Below, piece after piece: positions 1-8,472 of a stretch of DNA of 64,000 nt (position 1 is its first letter; every line of letters begins with the position of its first letter). This DNA comes from CAZWBR01 sp964632305 (GTDB lineage: Bacteria; Bacteroidota; Bacteroidia; Bacteroidales; Prolixibacteraceae), in NCBI GenBank assembly GCA_964632305.1, contig CAZWBR010000004.1, positions 62,001-126,000 of the forward strand, in the 5' to 3' direction. Position numbers and translations under genes: made by a program. The notes under the pieces are model-generated. The model did not search any database. It saw only the letters and a program-made list of their open reading frames with translations, and was not told where the DNA came from.

Positions 1-545
1 AAGGACGACTTACCGACAGTTTAGGCCGTAAGATCGATTTCCGTAATACGATAGTGATTATGACCTCGAATATCGGGACACGCCAATTGAAGGACTTCGG
101 ACAGGGAGTAGGTTTCTCTACCCGTAAAACCTCGGAAGAAGAGAATGAACATGCCAAATATGTGATTCAGAAAGCGCTAAAGCGGGCGTTTGCCCCTGAA
201 TTTCTGAACCGTGTCGATGATGTGGTGATGTTTAACTCGCTTGAGAAAGAGCATATCTTCCAGATAATCGATATTGAGTTGAAAGGGCTTTATCAGCGGG
301 TCGAATCGCTCAAATATAAGTTGGAGATCACGGATGCTGCAAAAGATTTTATCGCTGAAAAGGGATGGGATCCGCAGTTTGGAGCACGACCGTTGAAGAG
401 GGCTATTCAAAAGTATCTGGAAGATGAGATGGCGGAAGTGATTATTGGCAGCGAGATGCATGATGGCGATACCATTTCCATTGATCTGGATGAGTCGAAG
501 GAGAAGATTTTGGCTAAAGTACTCCCCCATTCACAGGACGAGTAA
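1..545 (+). CDS. clpC: ATP-dependent Clp protease ATPase subunit ClpC, C-terminal part (5' truncated by window)
   Basis: The frame is open from the left edge (first full codon at base 3), so only the last 180 or so residues are present. What is seen: the end of the second AAA+ module, including a TDSLGRKIDFRNT stretch, the sensor-like IVIMTSNIG segment, the arginine-finger region FLNRVDDVVMF, and the C-terminal small domain with the conserved GARPLKRAIQ (sensor 2) motif. These are diagnostic of Hsp100/Clp class I ATPases. The TSNIGTRQL wording resembles ClpC of Bacteroidota more than ClpB (inference). ClpC unfolds substrates and feeds them to ClpP in the cytoplasm. The gene ends in a short acidic tail and is followed by a hairpin terminator at 568-601. 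The ATG within the frame at 60-62 is internal and not a start. Confidence 0.93.
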   Translation, partial: GRLTDSLGRKIDFRNTIVIMTSNIGTRQLKDFGQGVGFSTRKTSEEENEHAKYVIQKALKRAFAPEFLNRVDDVVMFNSLEKEHIFQIIDIELKGLYQRVESLKYKLEITDAAKDFIAEKGWDPQFGARPLKRAIQKYLEDEMAEVIIGSEMHDGDTISIDLDESKEKILAKVLPHSQDE

Positions 546-567
546 ATAAATTGCCTATAATATGACG

Positions 568-601
568 AGGGGTTGTCTGAATAGGGCAACCCCTTATTTT
601 T
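568..601 (+). terminator. Rho-independent terminator after clpC, shared with convergent mazG
   Basis: Inverted arms at 568-577 and 585-594 (core AGGGGTTG / CAACCCCT) enclose a 7-nt loop and are followed by a T-rich run. It lies between two convergent genes, and the mazG stop codon lies at its right edge. Confidence 0.75.
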
Positions 602-1394
602 CAGAAGAATCTCGCTCTAACTTTTTGGCTTCATTCCAGAAACGATCCATCTCGGCGAGGCTCATCTGGTGAAGCGAGCGCCCTTTCAGTAATGTTTGTT
701 CTTCAAGATAATTGAAACGTCGGATAAACTTCTGATTGGTTCGTTCAAGAGCACTTTCGGGATCGATCTCATAGAGACGGGCGGCATTGACGATCGAAAA
801 AATAAAATCGCCAAACTCTTTCTCCATATCCATCCGGTTATTGGCATTAACCTCGGTGATCAATTCCTCCAATTCTTCGTGTACTTTTTCCCAGACCTGT
901 TCCTTATATTCCCAATCGAATCCCACGCCACGGGCTTTTTCCTGGATCCTGTTGGCTTTCACCATTGCCGGTAAGGCTGAAGGAACGCCTTCAAGGACGC
1001 GTTTTCCCCTACCCTTCTCTTTCAGTTTTAATGCTTCCCAGTTTTCTTCCACTTCACGGGCATTTTGAACTTCAGTATCACCAAAAACATGCGGGTGTCT
1101 GTATACTAATTTACTAATCAGGCTATTAATGACATCGCCAATATCGAATGCCCCTGTTTCGGCGCCGATCTTTGCATAGAACACGATATGGAGAAGAATA
1201 TCCCCCAACTCTTTTTGAACCTCCTTCGCATCTTGATTGAGGATGGCATCGCCCAATTCGTAAACCTCTTCAATGGTTAGTTTCCGTAGAGATCCATTGG
1301 TCTGTTTACGGTCCCACGGACATTTCTCCCTCAATTCATCCATGATATCGAGCAATCTTCCGAAAGCATCCATTTGTTCCTTTCTGGTCATCAT
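594..1394 (-). CDS. mazG: Nucleoside triphosphate pyrophosphohydrolase MazG
   Basis: MazG hydrolyses (d)NTPs to the monophosphate and pyrophosphate, cleaning the nucleotide pool. The protein opens with the family signature of N-terminal MazG domains (DAFGRLLDIMDELREKCPWD, then RKQT), followed by the metal-binding EE(V/L)xEL-type helix IEEVYELGDAI. A second MazG half repeats the pattern (EELEELITEVN, then EKEFGDFIFSIVN). Length is about 267 residues, normal for two-domain MazG. The frame stays open to 1421, but nine extra residues precede a Met-Met pair; I prefer the start at 1394 or 1391 because homologues begin just before this motif. It is convergent with clpC and divergent from phoH. Confidence 0.93.
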   Translation of the reverse strand: MMTRKEQMDAFGRLLDIMDELREKCPWDRKQTNGSLRKLTIEEVYELGDAILNQDAKEVQKELGDILLHIVFYAKIGAETGAFDIGDVINSLISKLVYRHPHVFGDTEVQNAREVEENWEALKLKEKGRGKRVLEGVPSALPAMVKANRIQEKARGVGFDWEYKEQVWEKVHEELEELITEVNANNRMDMEKEFGDFIFSIVNAARLYEIDPESALERTNQKFIRRFNYLEEQTLLKGRSLHQMSLAEMDRFWNEAKKLERDSSEK

Positions 1395-1548
1395 TCCCTG
1401 GTTTGAAGTATTAAATCTCACCTTACATCATCAAACCACGAAGGTAAGAATTTTAAGTCAGCCGTTATTTCTGTCATGTCAACAAAATAACATTCCCGAA
1501 AAAAGTGTTTATTTTGTATGACCTTAAAACCAAGGTTTATTTGGGCCT

Positions 1549-2511
1549 ATGATCGAAGACAGCTTTCAACTGGAAGGTATTGAACCTACTGAATTTTATG
1601 GGGTAAGAAACTCAAAACTTGCTTTAATCAAGTCGTATTGCCCTAAGCTCTCGGTCGTTGCCCGCGGCCATACCATCAAGGTGAAGGGTGATGCTGCTGA
1701 GGTAAGCAGTTTTGCCCGTAAGTTCCAGTTGATTATCGAACATATCTATCAGTATAATTCGTTCTCTGAAGATATTATTCACCAAATCATGATGGATGAT
1801 ATGCAGTCTGTCGATCAGAGTATCGAGAGCAGTGATGTTCTTCTGTTTGGCAATGCCGGTAAGCCGATCAGGGCCCGGACCCACAATCAACGAAAACTGG
1901 TCGAATGTTGCGGTAAAGATGATATGATCTTCGCGATTGGGCCAGCCGGAACCGGGAAGACCTACACGGCTATAGCTCTTGCTGTTAAGGCATTGAAAAA
2001 TAAGGAAATAAAACGTATTATTTTAAGTCGTCCTGCAGTTGAAGCCGGCGAAAATCTGGGGTTTTTGCCCGGTGATTTGAAAGAAAAGATCGATCCCTAT
2101 CTTCAGCCGCTCTACGATGCGTTGCTTGATATGATTCCTCCCAAAAAGCTGGAAGAGCTGATGAAAGAAGGGATCATTCAGATCGCCCCGCTGGCTTTTA
2201 TGCGCGGTCGTACCCTGAGCAATGCCTTTGTCATACTGGACGAAGCCCAGAACACCACGATCCCGCAATTGAAGATGTTTCTGACCCGTATGGGTTTGAA
2301 TACCAAATATGTCATTACAGGTGACATAACCCAGATTGATTTACCACGGAAGCAACACTCCGGTTTGATTCTCGCGCTGAAAATTTTGGATGGTGTCGAA
2401 GGGATTTCCTCGATCATGTTCGATAAGAGCGATATTGTCCGGCATCGGTTGGTTCGTGACATCGTAGAGGCTTACGACCGCTACAATATCCTTCATAATG
2501 AAGATTTTTAA
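1549..2511 (+). CDS. phoH: PhoH-like ATPase
   Basis: A 320-residue PhoH/PhoL family P-loop ATPase. An N-terminal KH-like segment (residues 1-70, with VVARGHTIKVKGD) precedes the ATPase domain. The Walker A is GPAGTGKT at residues 131-138 and the Walker B is FVILDEAQN; downstream GDITQIDLP is the conserved PhoH box. Family members are linked to RNA metabolism and often sit beside ybeY; here the neighbour is purC, 20 nt downstream, suggesting co-transcription. Exact substrate is unknown for most bacterial members. The start has only one reasonable ATG. Confidence 0.93.
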   Translation: MIEDSFQLEGIEPTEFYGVRNSKLALIKSYCPKLSVVARGHTIKVKGDAAEVSSFARKFQLIIEHIYQYNSFSEDIIHQIMMDDMQSVDQSIESSDVLLFGNAGKPIRARTHNQRKLVECCGKDDMIFAIGPAGTGKTYTAIALAVKALKNKEIKRIILSRPAVEAGENLGFLPGDLKEKIDPYLQPLYDALLDMIPPKKLEELMKEGIIQIAPLAFMRGRTLSNAFVILDEAQNTTIPQLKMFLTRMGLNTKYVITGDITQIDLPRKQHSGLILALKILDGVEGISSIMFDKSDIVRHRLVRDIVEAYDRYNILHNEDF

Positions 2512-2531
2512 CAACTTAAATACAAAGAAAA

Positions 2532-3482
2532 ATGAGCAAAGCTATTGTTTTCACCGACTTCACTTTCCCGGGTCAGAAGAGTGTTTACAAGGGGAAAGTC
2601 CGCGACGTTTACAACATCAAGGATGAATATTTGGTTATGGTGGTTTCAGACCGTATTTCAGCTTTCGATGTGGTTTTGCCCAAAGGGATTCCTTATAAGG
2701 GACAGGTTCTGAATCAGATTGCTGCTAAATTTCTGGATGCCACCGCCGACATCGTTCCCAACTGGAAAATTGCCACACCGGATCCTATGGTAACCGTTGG
2801 CCATTTGTGTGAACCCTTCAAAGTAGAAATGGTGATCCGGGGTTATCTTACCGGTCATGCCTGGCGTCAATACCGCGACGGTAAGCGGGAATTATGCGGC
2901 ATTGCTATGCCGGAAGGAATGAAAGAGAACCAAAAATTCCCTGAACCCATCATTACCCCGACTACGAAAGCCGCTGAAGGCCACGATGAAGACATTCCCC
3001 GTGAAGAGATTATCAATCAAGGGCTTGTTACAGCCGAAGATTATGCTGTACTTGAAAAATACACCCGTTCGCTCTTCCAGAGAGGGACCGAAATGGCTGC
3101 TGAAAAAGGATTAATCCTGGTGGATACCAAATATGAGTTTGGAAAGAAAGATGGGAAAATCTACCTGATCGACGAGATCCATACTCCCGACTCTTCCCGC
3201 TATTTTTATGCTTCCGGGTACGAGGATCGGCTGGCTAAAGGAGAAAACCAAAAACAGCTCTCCAAAGAGTTTGTTCGTCAATGGCTGATCGAAAACGATT
3301 TCCAGGGTAAAGAAGGCCAGAAGGTACCTGAAATGACCGAAGAATTTGTCAATCAGGTCTCTGAACGCTACATCGAACTCTTTGAAAATATCACCGGTGA
3401 TAGATTTGTAAAGGCAAATATCGATGATGTTAATTCAAGAATTGACCGTAATATCCGGGAATTCATTCAAAATAAACTGTAA
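2532..3482 (+). CDS. purC: Phosphoribosylaminoimidazole-succinocarboxamide synthase (SAICAR synthetase)
   Basis: PurC joins CAIR and aspartate with ATP to give SAICAR in purine biosynthesis. Seen: the N-terminal nucleotide loop VYKGKVRDVYNI, VVSDRISAFDVVLP, the RGYLTGHAWRQY segment, and the C-terminal DEIHTPDSSRYFY motif typical of SAICAR synthetase. At 316 residues it matches the longer PurC type found in Bacteroidota and yeast Ade1-like enzymes rather than the 237-residue E. coli type. It follows phoH by 20 nt. A second purine gene, purL, lies 57 kb away in this window, so purine genes are dispersed. Confidence 0.96.
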   Translation: MSKAIVFTDFTFPGQKSVYKGKVRDVYNIKDEYLVMVVSDRISAFDVVLPKGIPYKGQVLNQIAAKFLDATADIVPNWKIATPDPMVTVGHLCEPFKVEMVIRGYLTGHAWRQYRDGKRELCGIAMPEGMKENQKFPEPIITPTTKAAEGHDEDIPREEIINQGLVTAEDYAVLEKYTRSLFQRGTEMAAEKGLILVDTKYEFGKKDGKIYLIDEIHTPDSSRYFYASGYEDRLAKGENQKQLSKEFVRQWLIENDFQGKEGQKVPEMTEEFVNQVSERYIELFENITGDRFVKANIDDVNSRIDRNIREFIQNKL

Positions 3483-3556
3483 TAATTGGTTTTATTTCGA
3501 TAAAGAGATGACTTAAATTTATTCCGGATCGTAGCTCTCAAACTTTTTGGTTCATC

Positions 3557-3590
3557 AGCCTCCGGTTAATCGGAGGCTATACAATTTTAT
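3557..3590 (+). terminator. Hairpin after purC, possible terminator
   Basis: Arms AGCCTCCG (3557-3564) and CGGAGGCT (3571-3578) around a 6-nt loop, followed by an AT-rich stretch without a clean T run. The rest of the 236-nt gap 3483-3718 shows nothing further that I can name. Confidence 0.45.
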
Positions 3591-3718
3591 CCTGATGGAT
3601 AGGCCATCACAGACATTGATCTTTTACAACACTGAAGAGTTTGAGCTTTAATTGATGTTGAATAAGGTGATTTAAGTAGTTCTTGTAATTGTTTTATTAA
3701 TAATTAGTTGAATCAGTT

Positions 3719-4240
3719 ATGCGATGGATCATTCCGTGTGTTTTTATTCTATTCATGGGTATTGTTAACGGACAAGGTAGACCGGCGCCGAAAGAAGTTA
3801 AAACAACCTTGGTTTCTGTTGGACAGGATGTCCCGGCATTTAAATTTGAGATTGAGAAGGGAAAAATAGCTTCGATCAGCGATTACAAGGGGAAAGTGAT
3901 TTTAATTAACTTCTTCGCTACCTGGTGTGGCCCTTGCCGCAGGGAGTTGCCAATGATCCAGGAACAGATCTGGAAAAAGTACTTGCAGAACCCGAAATTC
4001 GCGATGTTGACCTTCGGACGGGAACACTCCTGGAAAGAGGTTGAGCAATTTAAAAAGGATCAAAAATTCTTGTTCCCGATGTTACCCGATCCCACCAGGA
4101 AAGTATATGGATTGTTTGCCCAGGAAACGATTCCACGCAGTTTTCTTATTGGCGAAGACGGTAAAATCCTTTATATGTCGGAAGGGTTCGAAGAAAAGCA
4201 ATTCGAGGAATTGAAGAAGCTTATCGACAGTAAGTTATAA
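3719..4240 (+). CDS. Exported TlpA/ResA-type thiol-disulfide oxidoreductase
   Basis: A 173-residue thioredoxin-fold protein with an N-terminal signal peptide (hydrophobic residues 3-17). The active site is WCGPC with cysteines at 70 and 73, followed by RRELPMI, and the cis-proline segment is TIPRSFLIG. These are the marks of the AhpC/TSA-TlpA-ResA group, which keeps periplasmic thiols reduced or supports cytochrome maturation. No cytochrome genes are nearby, so the substrate cannot be inferred. It is a single gene ended by the strong bidirectional hairpin at 4258-4295. Confidence 0.88.
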   Translation: MRWIIPCVFILFMGIVNGQGRPAPKEVKTTLVSVGQDVPAFKFEIEKGKIASISDYKGKVILINFFATWCGPCRRELPMIQEQIWKKYLQNPKFAMLTFGREHSWKEVEQFKKDQKFLFPMLPDPTRKVYGLFAQETIPRSFLIGEDGKILYMSEGFEEKQFEELKKLIDSKL

Positions 4241-4257
4241 ATATTAATACGACTAAG

Positions 4258-4295
4258 CGAAGAAGGCTGTCCGGTTCCCCGGACAGCCTTCTTCG
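4258..4295. terminator. Bidirectional terminator, perfect 17-bp stem
   Basis: Arms 4258-4274 and 4279-4295 are perfectly complementary with a TTCC loop. The core GGCTGTCC / GGACAGCC recurs in the terminator at 7394-7429. It sits between convergent genes. Confidence 0.85.
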
Positions 4296-4317
4296 CTGTA
4301 GAAAATCACCAAAAGAA

Positions 4318-5076
4318 TTAAAACGCGATCCCGATGCTGAATCCACCCCGAAGCCAGGGATAAGGAATACTGCTTCCCTTAACATTTACCGAATTGCTGG
4401 TACTGGTTACTTTAATTTTGTCGCCGACAAAGGAAGGCAGATCGTCAATGGCATCGTTGACGTCATTTTCAATATCGCCAATTGCTTCAAAATCGTCCGA
4501 TTTTATGGTAGCGTCAACCTTTCCCAGGCCAAATTCCAATCCCGGGAAATAAAGGTCAAGTGTGACCCTTTTGGCGATCAGGAACTGGTAGCCAATTTGA
4601 AATCCCAGGCTAAAGGTGTTGATTTTGAAATCGTAATTTTCGTTGGTAATGATTGTTTCCTCTGGTTCAACCTCAGTATGGCGCCGGTTCGCAGTTGCTT
4701 CCACGTTTTGATATTTCAGGAACGGGGCCATATAAAATCCTTTCGGGAGATTACTCTTGCCCGTGTAATGGCGGTACGCGGCCCTCAGGCTTAAGATTTT
4801 CAGTTTGTCGTTGGTAAACTGGTCATCCTCCGACCAATCGATGTAACTGTATTTATCGGTCATGGATTGATTGCTGGGGAGGCCAATGCCGAATTCAAAT
4901 GAATTTTTGGGATTGATCATTCGTTCGTACTCTAAAGAGTAACTATTTAAAAAGTAGTTTATTGGAAGAATTTTAATTACATTCTTCCGGTTTAGTTCCT
5001 CACTGATGGTTTCATCCTGTGCCATCCCGTTAAGACAGAAAAGAGCCAAAGCAAAAATTAGAAGAGAATTTTTCAT
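4318..5076 (-). CDS. Putative outer-membrane beta-barrel protein
   Basis: A 252-residue protein with a signal peptide (MKNSLLIFALALFCLNGMAQ, cleavage expected after the Ala). The body has alternating aromatic/hydrophobic strands typical of small Bacteroidota barrels (SLEYERMINPKNSFEFGIGLP, FSLGFQIGYQF) and ends in a strand with a terminal aromatic (GGFSIGIAF), as required by the BAM machinery. The frame extends to 5208, but I take the internal Met at 5076 because the signal peptide begins exactly there. No specific family is recognised and the function is unknown. Confidence 0.75.
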   Translation of the reverse strand: MKNSLLIFALALFCLNGMAQDETISEELNRKNVIKILPINYFLNSYSLEYERMINPKNSFEFGIGLPSNQSMTDKYSYIDWSEDDQFTNDKLKILSLRAAYRHYTGKSNLPKGFYMAPFLKYQNVEATANRRHTEVEPEETIITNENYDFKINTFSLGFQIGYQFLIAKRVTLDLYFPGLEFGLGKVDATIKSDDFEAIGDIENDVNDAIDDLPSFVGDKIKVTSTSNSVNVKGSSIPYPWLRGGFSIGIAF

Positions 5077-5220
5077 AGTGCGATCGATTTTAGTTAAAGT
5101 AAAGTTAGTAAAGACGGCGCTAAAAGTAAATAGATCGGTCAAATTCTTCTCCGACGCGGCGCCATTTTGTTTGTTTTCCCAATCTATAAACCCTGAGGTG
5201 CGGGCCATACCCTCCCCCGG

Positions 5221-5275
5221 ATATTCTGTACATATTCTGTGCTTATACTGTACTTATACTGTACATTTATAGTAC
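5221..5275. repeat. 11-bp tandem array, five units
   Basis: Units read ATATTCTGTAC, ATATTCTGTGC, TTATACTGTAC, TTATACTGTAC, ATTTATAGTAC with no spacer and no length change. The period is exactly 11 nt. See the matching-period arrays at 37640 and 56386. Confidence 0.9.
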
Positions 5276-5385
5276 ACAATATAGCTTTAAGAAGTACGGA
5301 ACCCCTATTGAAAATACAGGGCAAGTAGGGCCGGATCATTTTTAAAGGCTGTATTCAAGGAAAGTAAATAGTTTACTGCAAAAAA

Positions 5386-5429
5386 AACGGCGGAGGGGGC
5401 AACCTGATAAGATTGCCCTCTCCGCCGTT
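5386..5429 (-). terminator. Strong inverted repeat with T-run on the minus strand (terminator-like, orphan)
   Basis: Arms 5386-5402 and 5413-5429 pair over 17 positions with one G-T wobble and a 10-nt loop. The A run before it (5380-5387) becomes a T run on the minus strand, so it resembles a minus-strand terminator, yet no minus-strand gene lies between it and the GH13 gene. Confidence 0.6.
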
Positions 5430-5699
5430 CCGGCGTGTCTCCTCGTTTTCCCGGAAAATGTACCTTATCCTTGAATTCAATGCGAATTACCCCCCCCTGA
5501 CTCAGTATTCCGATAGTAAAGAAACAGTAACCATACGGGTCTTAATCCTTGTTTTACTGGATGATACTCTATAATCCTTTTAACTTCGTTTAGTCTGTAT
5601 AAAATTTATTTAAAACTTTTCGTGTATGTCTGCTTTTTAGAAAATAACTATTAGTTTTGAGATAGTTACATCTTTGTTGATTTTAAAAAACTTATACGG

Positions 5700-7361
5700 A
5701 TGAAAAAAATACTATTTGTTGTTGCGCTTGGCCTGATATTCAGTTTGGCTCAAGCACAAAAGCACGCTGAATGGCTTAATAGTGCGATATTTTACCAGAT
5801 ATATCCTTCATCTTTTCAGGATAGTGACGGGAATGGCATTGGTGATCTGAAAGGCATTGAATCACGACTGGATTATATCCAATCGATTGGAGTCAATACA
5901 ATTTGGTTAAATCCGATATTCAAATCCGCTTTTAAAGATGGCGGATACGATGTGATTGACTACTACCTAATCGATCCCCGTTTCGGAACAAATACACAAT
6001 TAGTTGAACTGGCAGAAGCGGTACACCGACGGGGAATGCACATTGTGCTTGATCTTGTGGCCGGACACACCTCGGATCAGAGTCCGTGGTTTAGACAATC
6101 GATGGAAGGTGATAAGAATTTGCAATACAGCGATTATTTTATCTGGCCGTCGTCGAAGCCGGATAAACTGTCAAGAGAAGATGCTTCTCGTTTTGTTGAA
6201 AGTAAAGCACCAAGGGCTAAATACTATATTAAGAATTTCTTCGACTCACAGCCGGCGCTTAATTATGGCTATGCGCACCCCAATCCGGATTATCCGTGGG
6301 AACAGTCGGTGGATGCTCCGGGGCCACAGGCTGTCCGGCAGGAATTAAAAAACATCATTTCGTTTTGGATGAACAAGGGGGTTGACGGATTTAGGGTTGA
6401 TATGGCCTTCAGCCTTGTGAAAGGTGATGATGAGAACAAAACGGCCACTATTGCTTTATGGAAAGAGATGACGGCCTGGTATCGCGATAGATTTCCCCAG
6501 GGTGTGTTAGTGGCCGAATGGTTCGATCCGAAACAGTCGATCGAAGGAGGATTTGACATTGACTTTATAAGGCCCGGTGAGCTTCTCTATTCTGCCGGGC
6601 GGAGACAGGCGACACCAACCGGAATATATTTCAGCAAGGCGGGGATCGGGAACCCTACCGCTTGGCTTCAGATATTTAAAGACCAGTATGCAGGTACTGT
6701 TGATAAGGGATATATTTCTGTGCCGACCGGAAATCACGATTTACAAAGGATGGCCACTGCCGAAAGGAACAGTGCTGCCGAACTGAATGTCATTATGACG
6801 TTTATGCTCACTCAGGCCGGCATTCCGTTTATTTATTATGGTGACGAAATCGGGATGAAAAATATTCCCGGTTTACCGAGCGTAGAGGGCAGCATGGGGC
6901 GGTCTTCGTCCCGTACACCTATGCAATGGGATGATAGCCCAAATGCAGGTTTTTCGACAGCAACGGCTGATCAGCTATATATTTCTCTTGATTCTGATTC
7001 CAACCGTCCGACCGTAACCAAACAACAAAGTGACCCGAATTCTGTACTGAATTATGTGAGAGCATTACTCAAGTTGCGGGCTTCATCATTGGCACTGGGA
7101 AATAACGGGAAATGGGAATTATTGAGCGATTTGAATCAACCTTACCCCTTGGTTTACTTGAGAGTTTATGGAAATGAAAAATATGTCATAGTCCTTAATC
7201 CTTCAGCAAAAAAGGTTGAAGCAAAAGTTTCAGCGCTTAATTTAAATCGGGTCAGCTATGTATTGGGCACAAACGATAAATGTAGTTATAAAAGTGAAAA
7301 GAGCGGCGATGTTATTAAGATGCCTCCCGTTTCATCCGCAATATTCAAGTTGGAACAGTAA
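5700..7361 (+). CDS. Secreted GH13 family alpha-glycosidase (alpha-amylase/oligo-glucosidase type)
   Basis: A 553-residue protein with signal peptide (cleavage expected after AQA, residue 19). The GH13 (beta/alpha)8 barrel begins IFYQIYPSSFQDSDGNG. Catalytic residues read as nucleophile D234 in GFRVDMAF, acid/base E273 in VAEWFD and the transition-state Asp D347 in GNHDLQR. Conserved region I is DLVAGHTS, where the usual Asn before His is Gly, a variant also known in some glucosidase-like subgroups. A C-terminal beta domain (about 450-553) follows. It probably hydrolyses alpha-glucans or oligosaccharides in the periplasm or outside. It stands alone, without SusC/D partners, between an array-bearing gap and a terminator. 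Confidence 0.9.
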   Translation: MKKILFVVALGLIFSLAQAQKHAEWLNSAIFYQIYPSSFQDSDGNGIGDLKGIESRLDYIQSIGVNTIWLNPIFKSAFKDGGYDVIDYYLIDPRFGTNTQLVELAEAVHRRGMHIVLDLVAGHTSDQSPWFRQSMEGDKNLQYSDYFIWPSSKPDKLSREDASRFVESKAPRAKYYIKNFFDSQPALNYGYAHPNPDYPWEQSVDAPGPQAVRQELKNIISFWMNKGVDGFRVDMAFSLVKGDDENKTATIALWKEMTAWYRDRFPQGVLVAEWFDPKQSIEGGFDIDFIRPGELLYSAGRRQATPTGIYFSKAGIGNPTAWLQIFKDQYAGTVDKGYISVPTGNHDLQRMATAERNSAAELNVIMTFMLTQAGIPFIYYGDEIGMKNIPGLPSVEGSMGRSSSRTPMQWDDSPNAGFSTATADQLYISLDSDSNRPTVTKQQSDPNSVLNYVRALLKLRASSLALGNNGKWELLSDLNQPYPLVYLRVYGNEKYVIVLNPSAKKVEAKVSALNLNRVSYVLGTNDKCSYKSEKSGDVIKMPPVSSAIFKLEQ

Positions 7362-7393
7362 AAAAGGTTTTTAATCCTAAAGGCCAATACAAG

Positions 7394-7429
7394 AAAAAGG
7401 CTGTCCAAATAGTATCGGACAGCCTTTTT
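7394..7429. terminator. Bidirectional terminator between GH13 gene and tRNA-Arg
   Basis: Arms 7394-7406 and 7417-7429 (AAAAAGGCTGTCC / GGACAGCCTTTTT), 10-nt loop, T run on both strands. It serves the GH13 gene on plus and the tRNA on minus. Confidence 0.85.
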
Positions 7430-7434
7430 TGTTT

Positions 7435-7509
7435 TGGTGACCCTACCGGGATTCGAACCCAGATCAAAGGAACCGGAATCCTTCATTCTATCCATTAAAC
7501 TATAGGGCC
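7435..7509 (-). tRNA. tRNA-Arg (anticodon CCG)
   Basis: On the minus strand the sequence folds as a cloverleaf: acceptor GGCCCTA / TAGGGTC, D-loop AGTTTAATGGATAG, anticodon stem AAGGA / TCCTT around loop TTCCGGT (anticodon CCG), and T-arm with GGTTCGAATCC. Discriminator A is followed by CCA on the DNA (7435-7437), so the 3' CCA appears encoded, or matches by chance. Without CCA the gene spans 7438-7509. Confidence 0.93.
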
Positions 7510-7683
7510 GTTTTTAACGATCACAAAAGTAATAATATTATTTTAACAGAAAATGGTTAAACCCAATTCCTTTAAAATATCGATTCCCGAAAGTGAAAAA
7601 AATATTGCTTAATGAAGTATTTTATTGTATTTTAATGTATTGAATCTTTCAGCTAATAGGGATAAATAATCAAGTAATTTGAA

Positions 7684-8460
7684 ATGGAAACAGCAAAATT
7701 AATTGTCCAATATCGTGGTGAATTTGAACGACTTTGTGAACTGGCTACGACTCTTGAGAACAGAGAAAAAGTGGAACGTCTGAAAATGCATACCCAACGG
7801 GTAAACGAATGGATATTATCGATTGCTGATTCATTGGAGTTAAGTGAGCATGAAAAGGCTATTGCCGCAATCATCGCACTCTTTCATGATATTGGAAGAC
7901 TGGTGCCATTTCTGCAGCCCATGCCGGAGATCCCGGTTCCTATCGATCATGCCGAGACAGGAGTGAATTATCTTATTTCAAACAATATTTTGGCGGAGTT
8001 GGATGAATTCACCAAAAACACCATTTATGAATCGATAAAATGTCATACAAAACATGAAGTTTCAAAAAAGGAACAGGAATCGATCTCTTTTTACTCCAAA
8101 TTACTGAGGGATGCGGACAAGCTTGACTCCTGGCACTCGACCGTTGAATATATAACCCATAAAGACCATAAACCTAATACCTCTATGGATCTGGGATTGG
8201 CAGATATCCCGGTTATTACGCCTTCGGTGTGTGATATCATCCTGGAGGGAAGGATCCCTTACCGGAGCGACCTTCATACCTTTGCCGACTTCAGGTTATT
8301 TCAGTTGTCGTGGGTTTTTGATCTGAATTTCAAGAAAAGTTTCCAGATCCTGAACCAGAAACAATACATGAGGTATATCTATGATTCACTGCCTAAAAAC
8401 AACAGTGTGATTGATATTTACCGAATGGTGCGGATCCATATTGAGAATAAAATATTTTAA
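7684..8460 (+). CDS. HD-domain phosphohydrolase
   Basis: A 258-residue HD-superfamily protein. Metal ligands seen: a His in MHTQRVNEW, the paired LFHDIGR (HDIG subtype), a His in SIKCHTKHEV and the distal Asp in LRDADKLDSW. This full set suggests an active metal-dependent phosphohydrolase. No GAF, REC or nucleotide-binding partner domain is fused, and the substrate cannot be named. It is convergent with cysQ, only 12 nt apart, with no obvious terminator between. Confidence 0.85.
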   Translation: METAKLIVQYRGEFERLCELATTLENREKVERLKMHTQRVNEWILSIADSLELSEHEKAIAAIIALFHDIGRLVPFLQPMPEIPVPIDHAETGVNYLISNNILAELDEFTKNTIYESIKCHTKHEVSKKEQESISFYSKLLRDADKLDSWHSTVEYITHKDHKPNTSMDLGLADIPVITPSVCDIILEGRIPYRSDLHTFADFRLFQLSWVFDLNFKKSFQILNQKQYMRYIYDSLPKNNSVIDIYRMVRIHIENKIF

Positions 8461-8472
8461 ACCGCTCCTTCC

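Larger units (their letters stand above)
5077..5699. other. Long intergenic region with 11-bp tandem array and orphan hairpin
   Basis: No convincing gene in 623 bp. It holds the five-unit 11-bp array (5221-5275), a 17-bp inverted repeat (5386-5429) and AT-rich sequence preceding the GH13 gene. A box CATCTTTG near 5670 resembles the Bacteroidota -7 element TAnnTTTG and may start the GH13 transcript. Confidence 0.6.

Noticed and set aside
5006..5272. 88-codon frame antisense to the start of the barrel gene and running into the 11-bp array
   Set aside because: Most of it is the reverse of a signal-peptide region and repeat DNA.
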